Part shown: piece by piece, positions 57,974 to 64,000 of the stretch | How the letters are laid out: each line of letters begins with the position of its first letter | Numbering within the stretch: position 1 is the stretch's first letter | Assembly: GCF_000006445.2 (NCBI RefSeq) | Contig: NC_006045.2 | Span: 558,001 to 622,000 of the forward strand | DNA length: 64,000 nucleotides | Origin: Debaryomyces hansenii CBS767 | Taxonomy: Eukaryota > Ascomycota > Pichiomycetes > Serinales > Debaryomycetaceae | Reading direction: 5' to 3' | Notes under the pieces: generated by a model | The model's database searches: none | Seen by the model: the letters and a program-made list of their open reading frames with translations, nothing else | What the model was told of the DNA's origin: nothing | Translations under genes and position numbers: made by a program

Positions 57974-59563
57974 ATGATATCTAGGTTTGGACGTATACCA
58001 ATTAGATTGGTAAGTATCCAGAAATATCGATATTCAACTAAGACTCAGTCTCTATCTAATTTGTACAATCAGTTATCTCAAAATGCCCAAATAGATAAAC
58101 CTAAACTCACAGTAATTAATGACATCTTAAAAAATTCACGAATTGAATTTGAACAAAACCAAAACCAGGAGGATATAGACTCTATTCATAATTTACTCAA
58201 GCTTGTTAAGTCGCATGAAGGATTGGAAAATATTGAGAAATCTGATATAATTAATAACTTACTTTCATATGGTCTCAGGCATGATTTTTCGTTGTATCAT
58301 ACAGCTAAGAAATTCGATAACCATAAATGGTCTCCGGATGCATTGATTAGTTTAATTGACTCAAACCCGGGTAGAGTAGACCAGTCTTGGGATTTGTATT
58401 TAAGACACGGAAAAGATATCGAAAATGATATGTTATATTCAAAGATTTTAGAGAAATTATTATTAGGCGAAAAAATTGAAATCAGCGATAATGAGTTTGA
58501 AATTGATATTGGCAAGCTAGCAAAATCATTAGCACTTGTTGATAAACTAAGTTTTCCAGAAGATAATGCCCAGATTGAGAATTTAATAAAGGGTTTGATT
58601 CACCTGAAAGTGCTTTCAGGGCTTTCATTGAGCCGCTTAAACAACGAATTTATTGAAGGTAAGTTAATGCAAATGGACTTAGATAAATTATCGTTCCTTA
58701 AGCTATTCAGTATGGTATTCCACAGAAGCCCTGGTATATTACAGAAGGAAGCTTTATGTAAAGCTCTTACGATCTCACATCAACTTGACGAAAAGTTGGT
58801 CAATGAAGATAATAAAATCGAAGAGAAGAACTTTCAAATGTTGCGTGATGAGCATGCTGAAATTTCGCAACTGAATGAAGTAGAATATAGCTCGTTTGGT
58901 AATGACTCGATAATTCAGTTACGTAAAGATTTACTTTCGTATATTGAGGAAAATAGATTGGATATGGATAAGACCCCAGAATCGATTCTTATCAGATTGA
59001 AATTAATTGAGACTTACGGTATGGATACTAATGATATTAAGTTGGCATTGGCAAAATACCACACATACCAAACCCATGAGAAATTTGGTATTGAATTTAT
59101 CCAACATAAACTAATTCAATCATTTTGTTTCCAAGCTATAAAAGAGAGCAACGAGCATTATTTAAAAATAGCAGAAACATTACTTACTGTTGAAAACATT
59201 CCAATCAAAGTATTACAATGTTACATAATGGCCAATTCCGAGTTTAACATCGATAAATCTCTAGAAGTCTACAACGATTATATTCAAAATGTTTCTAGAT
59301 CTGTTAATGAACATAGTGGAAGATCTCCATCTGGTCTATTGACTGAGTCATTAATGTTATGTAATTTGTATCATAACGATAGAGAATTCGCTTATTTACT
59401 ATTTGATAAAGCGGTTGCGAATGGCATATTGTCTGATGAACTTGAAATAGCCACAGTTAAGAAATTATTCAAGGTTTACGGTGACTCATTTGTTGAAGAC
59501 AATTGGGATGCTGCAAAGCCTATCTTGAAAAGGTACATCTTAGACTCTATTAGGTCCTTGTAA
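57974..59563 (+). CDS. Mitochondrial protein of unknown role, possibly a helical-repeat RNA factor
   Basis: 529 residues from the ATG at 57974. A TTG two codons upstream opens the frame but is not a plausible start. The N-terminus MISRFGRIPIRLVSIQKYRYSTKTQ is Arg-rich, lacks acidic residues and ends in YRYSTK, a classic mitochondrial presequence with a cleavage-like RYST. The rest is helical with Leu-rich pairs; the C-terminal third (ALAKYHTYQTHEKFGIEFIQ, MLCNLYHNDREFAYLLFDKAVANGIL) resembles PPR-like repeats seen in yeast mitochondrial translation and mRNA factors. No exact ortholog is recognised. Confidence 0.75.
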   Translation: MISRFGRIPIRLVSIQKYRYSTKTQSLSNLYNQLSQNAQIDKPKLTVINDILKNSRIEFEQNQNQEDIDSIHNLLKLVKSHEGLENIEKSDIINNLLSYGLRHDFSLYHTAKKFDNHKWSPDALISLIDSNPGRVDQSWDLYLRHGKDIENDMLYSKILEKLLLGEKIEISDNEFEIDIGKLAKSLALVDKLSFPEDNAQIENLIKGLIHLKVLSGLSLSRLNNEFIEGKLMQMDLDKLSFLKLFSMVFHRSPGILQKEALCKALTISHQLDEKLVNEDNKIEEKNFQMLRDEHAEISQLNEVEYSSFGNDSIIQLRKDLLSYIEENRLDMDKTPESILIRLKLIETYGMDTNDIKLALAKYHTYQTHEKFGIEFIQHKLIQSFCFQAIKESNEHYLKIAETLLTVENIPIKVLQCYIMANSEFNIDKSLEVYNDYIQNVSRSVNEHSGRSPSGLLTESLMLCNLYHNDREFAYLLFDKAVANGILSDELEIATVKKLFKVYGDSFVEDNWDAAKPILKRYILDSIRSL

Positions 59564-59646
59564 ATAACTTGTATAGCAAATAGACCAAGATTATGATATT
59601 TGATGCGAAATTACTTAACTTACAAAAAAGGAAATTTAAGCGCTAT

Positions 59647-59653
59647 TGAGTCA
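59647..59653 (+). promoter_or_regulatory. Gcn4-type site upstream of LYS1
   Basis: TGAGTCA, a perfect Gcn4/AP-1 site, lies 105 bp upstream of LYS1. General amino-acid control of lysine synthesis is established in yeasts. Use here is inferred. Confidence 0.55.
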
Positions 59654-59712
59654 TAAGTCAGGTGAACAACGATTCATACTCTAATATATATATTCATTGA
59701 AATGTTCATTGA

Positions 59713-60870
<1,158 letters not shown>

Positions 60871-60969
60871 ATGTCAATCAACGTACATATATTTTCGCTA
60901 CTTTAATTACAAATTTCCGTTTATACTAAATATAACAAATTAAATATTTTGATTAATTATATCTATATT

Positions 60970-62307
60970 CTACTCTAAGGTAACACTGACCTTTGTCTTC
61001 TTATTTTTCTTTCCCTTCTTCTTACCTTTCAACATGACCTTCTTGATTTCTTCACCATCTGTTTCGTATTCTGATTCCGCATCGTCTTTTTCTGGAATCT
61101 CATTGTAACGTCTTTTCATAGTCGAGGATTTTTCAACGGTCTCAGGACATGTTACCACACAGTTTAATCTTTCACCACTGTCATAAATAGCCACTTGATC
61201 TCTAACGGATTCTGATACGTCCCATATAACAATCTTACCATCGGATGAGACCGATACTAAATACGGAATATCATTTGTTTCAACTGGATGGTGGATCAAT
61301 GATAAGTCCTTAATACGATTAGTATGTCCTCTTAATGTAAAAACTGGTGAAATGCTTTCAGGTTTAGCTTCCCAGATCTTCTTTTCGTCAGCTTCTGGTT
61401 CTCTTTGTGTAGTCAATTGCTCATTGAAGTCAAAGAAATCAATGCACCCATTACTATGGCCTGTAACAAGCCATTCCTTTCCTTCTATAGATAAATCTTC
61501 CATACACATCAAAGTCGAATCGAACTTGATTTTTTTAATGATTTTAGCATTCGAAGTTTCGTAGACTAATAATTGGTTTAATAAACCTACCATAAAGTAC
61601 TTACCATCCTGCGACCACCTCACGTATTCACCACATTGTCCTAAATGATCTCTACCCTTGATTTTCAAAACAGCTGCTTTTTTAGCAGTCATTAAATTCC
61701 ATAACCTGATAGTTTGATCTTGTGAGACCGAAATAGCAACACGACCAGATGGATGAATAGCCAAATCATTGACACGACCCTGATGGCCTTTTAAAGTACT
61801 GAAAGTCTCCCAGTCTTTAGTTCTCCATATTATAATTTTTCCGTCTTCAGACCCAGACAAGAGCCATTTCCCAGACTTATCAGTTGACTCATGTTTCTGT
61901 GACTCGTCTGAAATACCTTCGTTGGAGAATTTTAACGTGGTCACAGTCCCCTGGTGACTCAACAAGGTTCCTAGTTCTTTTCTCTTTTGTAAATCGTATA
62001 TTCTGATATGTTCATCATTTGATCCAGTTACCAAATACCTCTTTGCTAAATCAATTGATTTAATCGAGAGCGAATGTGCCTGAAAATGAAATACTGGTTG
62101 AAAGACCGGCTGAGATTTATTAAAAAGGACAGATAAACACAATAAGTTGTGTTCGTAAGACCCTACCATGATACGAAATTGCACATTCTTAGTTGGTTTA
62201 GAAATTTCTGGCTGTTTCTCTACTTCAGTAACCTCTGAATGTTTTACCTCTTCATCCTTAAACTTTTGGTCATTGATTTTGACCTTTTTGGAACCCTTAG
62301 AACCCAT
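60970..62307 (-). CDS. MAK11: 60S assembly factor Mak11 (WD40)
   Basis: Nucleolar WD-repeat protein of 445 residues acting in large-subunit assembly, related to human PAK1IP1. A basic head MGSKGSKKVKIN, then QFRIMVGSYEHNLLCLSV, HFQAHSLSIKSI, YLVTGSNDEHIRIYDLQKRKELGTLLSHQGTV, and the later repeats (GHQGRVNDLAIHPSGRVAISVSQDQTIRLWNLMTAKKAAVLK, LRGHTNRIKDLSLI) cover S. cerevisiae Mak11. A Lys-rich tail ends KVSVTLE. The frame extends to an ATG at 62457, adding 50 residues. I choose 62307 because the added region has no Mak11 counterpart and contains PAC/RRPE promoter elements. Confidence 0.9.
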   Translation of the reverse strand: MGSKGSKKVKINDQKFKDEEVKHSEVTEVEKQPEISKPTKNVQFRIMVGSYEHNLLCLSVLFNKSQPVFQPVFHFQAHSLSIKSIDLAKRYLVTGSNDEHIRIYDLQKRKELGTLLSHQGTVTTLKFSNEGISDESQKHESTDKSGKWLLSGSEDGKIIIWRTKDWETFSTLKGHQGRVNDLAIHPSGRVAISVSQDQTIRLWNLMTAKKAAVLKIKGRDHLGQCGEYVRWSQDGKYFMVGLLNQLLVYETSNAKIIKKIKFDSTLMCMEDLSIEGKEWLVTGHSNGCIDFFDFNEQLTTQREPEADEKKIWEAKPESISPVFTLRGHTNRIKDLSLIHHPVETNDIPYLVSVSSDGKIVIWDVSESVRDQVAIYDSGERLNCVVTCPETVEKSSTMKRRYNEIPEKDDAESEYETDGEEIKKVMLKGKKKGKKNKKTKVSVTLE

Positions 62308-62370
62308 ATTACAATATCTATTTCCAATATTAGCAATTACGTCCCATCTAGAATAGTAATCTTTTCTATA

Positions 62371-62406
62371 GCGATGAGCCAAAAATTCCAAATGTCGCAT
62401 CTCATC
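62371..62406 (-). promoter_or_regulatory. PAC/RRPE elements before MAK11
   Basis: GCGATGAGCC (62371-62380) is a full PAC, followed directly by AAAAATTCC, an RRPE-like word. CTCATC (62401-62406) is a second PAC core in the other orientation. They lie 64-100 bp upstream of the MAK11 ATG at 62307 and argue that this DNA is promoter, not coding. Confidence 0.6.
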
Positions 62407-62567
62407 AATTTTGCGACATTCACCATCAGTGGTTTGTTTTGATAATATTTGCGGCAAGCATTATGATCAAGTCTATACTCTAGCGATTCGGTAAAAGATA
62501 TCGTATATTATCCATACTGTTAGAACGTCTTAGGGTGAAAGACATTGAAGACCCCAATAAGAGAAAA

Positions 62568-64000
62568 ATGGTGCAAAATCAGAGAACACCATCACAACAT
62601 AATTCTACCCTTTTCATTTCACCAGTTATCAATAATCGCCGACAAGATTTATTCATTACTCCTCCAAACCCACCAACAACATTATTCGATACACCAGGAT
62701 CCAATCATTCGCTGTTTTTCAATTTAGAAAAGTCCAATTTGCATGAAGAACAGAAACAGGTGCATGATGTCGAACCACTTACACAAGCAGAAAAGTTGAG
62801 ACTATGGAGACACGACGCATTGATGCAGCATCATTATACCACGGCTGAATATATAGGAGACAAAGTTTTGGCGTTGACAGACGATCCAAATGATGCATTT
62901 TGGCTTGCGCAGGTGTATTTTAACAGTGGAAATTATTTGAGAGCAAAGCATCTCTTGACCAGTAAGCCCGAATTCGAAAAGTCTGTCAGTTGTCGATATT
63001 TGGCAGCGTATTGTCTATTAAAATTAGAATTATGGGACGATGCGCTCGACTTAATAGGAGAATCTAATCCATTTAGGAAGGATGATAATTATCAGGTAAG
63101 GAATAGTGATGGAGGGATTAAATTGGAGGCGTCAATGTGCTATTTAAGAGGTCTTATATATGCCAATCAAAACAATTTTGAAAAAGCAAAAGAATCGTAT
63201 AAGGAGGCGGTTTTGGTTGATGTCAAGTGTTATGAAGCTTTTAATGAGTTGATATCAAATAATTTGATGACTCCAAGTGAAGAATGGGCATTTATAACTT
63301 CATTGAATTATAGAGATGCGGACGATAACGATGAACTTATTAAATTATTATACACAACCAATTTAAGCAAATATTTGAATGTTCAAAAATTTGAAGAAGC
63401 AGAAAACATTTTGAAAGACGAATATGACTTGGGAGAGAATTGTGATATTCTATTGAGCAAAGCTGATTATCTTTACGTCCAATGTAATTTTGACGAATGT
63501 TTGGCTACGTATGAAAAAATTTTATCAAAGGATCCTTATAATTTCAATGTATTGCCGAATTATTTGAGTTGCTTACATGAGCTTGGAGGGAAGAATAAAC
63601 TATTCTTAAAGGCGCATCAATTGGCTGAGAATCATCCTAATAACCCAATGACCTGGTTATCAATTGGAGTATACTACTTATCTATAAATAAGATTATTGA
63701 AGCAAGAAAATTTTTCAGTAAAGCAACTTTATTAAATCCTAACTTTGGCCATGCCTGGATAGGATTTGCCCACACGTTTGCTGCAGAGGGTGAACATGAA
63801 CAAGCTATAAGTGCTTATGCGTTCGCTGCTAGATTGTTTCCTGGTTCACACTTACCCAACTTATTTTTGGGCATGCAACATCTCCAGATGAATAATCTAA
63901 ACTTATCAGAAGAATACTTAATCGTTTCGTCCCAGATATGTAACTCGGACCCCTTGGTTCTAAATGAGATAGGAGTCATTAATTTTTATAAGAATGATTT
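62568..64000 (+). CDS. CDC16: Anaphase-promoting complex subunit Cdc16 (Apc6), 3' end outside window
   Basis: TPR scaffold subunit of the APC/C ubiquitin ligase, needed for the metaphase-anaphase switch. 477 codons are visible from the ATG at 62568, and the gene continues beyond the window. A Ser/Asn/Pro-rich head (about 1-70) precedes RLWRHDALMQHHYTTAEYIGDKVLALTDDPNDAFWLAQVYFNSGNYLRAKHLL, the conserved Cdc16 start. TPR pairs follow (GLIYANQNNFEKAKESYKEAV; WLSIGVYYLSINKIIEARKFFSKATLLNPNFGHAWIGFAHTFAAEGEHEQAISAYAFAARLFPG). Divergent from MAK11 across 260 bp. Confidence 0.9.
   Translation, partial: MVQNQRTPSQHNSTLFISPVINNRRQDLFITPPNPPTTLFDTPGSNHSLFFNLEKSNLHEEQKQVHDVEPLTQAEKLRLWRHDALMQHHYTTAEYIGDKVLALTDDPNDAFWLAQVYFNSGNYLRAKHLLTSKPEFEKSVSCRYLAAYCLLKLELWDDALDLIGESNPFRKDDNYQVRNSDGGIKLEASMCYLRGLIYANQNNFEKAKESYKEAVLVDVKCYEAFNELISNNLMTPSEEWAFITSLNYRDADDNDELIKLLYTTNLSKYLNVQKFEEAENILKDEYDLGENCDILLSKADYLYVQCNFDECLATYEKILSKDPYNFNVLPNYLSCLHELGGKNKLFLKAHQLAENHPNNPMTWLSIGVYYLSINKIIEARKFFSKATLLNPNFGHAWIGFAHTFAAEGEHEQAISAYAFAARLFPGSHLPNLFLGMQHLQMNNLNLSEEYLIVSSQICNSDPLVLNEIGVINFYKND

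Overview
This window is nuclear DNA of an ascomycetous budding yeast. It is AT-rich, its genes are mostly intron-poor, and three genes carry short introns with the exact yeast signals GTATGT and TACTAAC. The gene set (Ftr/Fth iron permease, FRE-family ferric reductases, CRK1-type BUR1, XYL3-like xylulokinase, HAP4-like factor, alpha-actinin-like protein, UPF0538 protein) looks most like Debaryomyces or a relative in the Serinales (CUG-Ser clade). I found no tRNA-Ser(CAG) here, so the genetic code cannot be proven from the window. CUG codons may need reading as Ser.

Layout. 1-1427 holds the N-terminal part of NUP133. 1747-2782 is RPF2 with a 14-nt first exon. 3069-4331 pairs tRNA-Gln with a lone retrotransposon Gag gene. 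4515-16456 is an iron and redox block: three tandem FRE-type ferric reductases and FTH1 on the minus strand, with SRX1 (sulfiredoxin) on the plus strand between them. 16730-27351 holds BUR1, a myo-inositol transporter, CYT1, tRNA-Lys, a UPF0538 protein, a single-pass membrane protein, RHO3 and a DUF3128 protein. 27502-30446 is tRNA-Thr followed by a very AT-rich island with a coding relic and two related minus-strand genes of unknown function. 30447-39000 holds MRPL10, SLD7, CKA2, an alpha-actinin-like gene, GNT1, a tRNA-Asp/tRNA-Gly pair and a second lone Gag gene. 39425-53648 holds THO2, TFIIIA, tRNA-Arg, GDB1, a methylmalonate-semialdehyde dehydrogenase and tRNA-Leu. 54435-64000 holds a HAP4-like gene, SPC1 overlapping XKS1, a mitochondrial protein, LYS1, MAK11 and the start of CDC16.

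How the genes work together. The FRE/FTH1 cluster is a reduction and transport module. The two closest FRE paralogs share a conserved promoter block with a GATA-type site, as expected for iron control. CYT1 carries CCAAT boxes, and a HAP4-family subunit is encoded about 32 kb away. RPF2 and MAK11 (60S assembly) carry PAC elements, as does the promoter shared by SLD7 and CKA2. SRX1 has two Yap1-type sites and LYS1 has a Gcn4 site.

The parts least explained by known biology are the AT-rich two-gene island (27.6-30.4 kb), the two intact gag-only genes placed in the same geometry beside tRNA genes, and the 11-bp same-strand overlap of SPC1 and XKS1.
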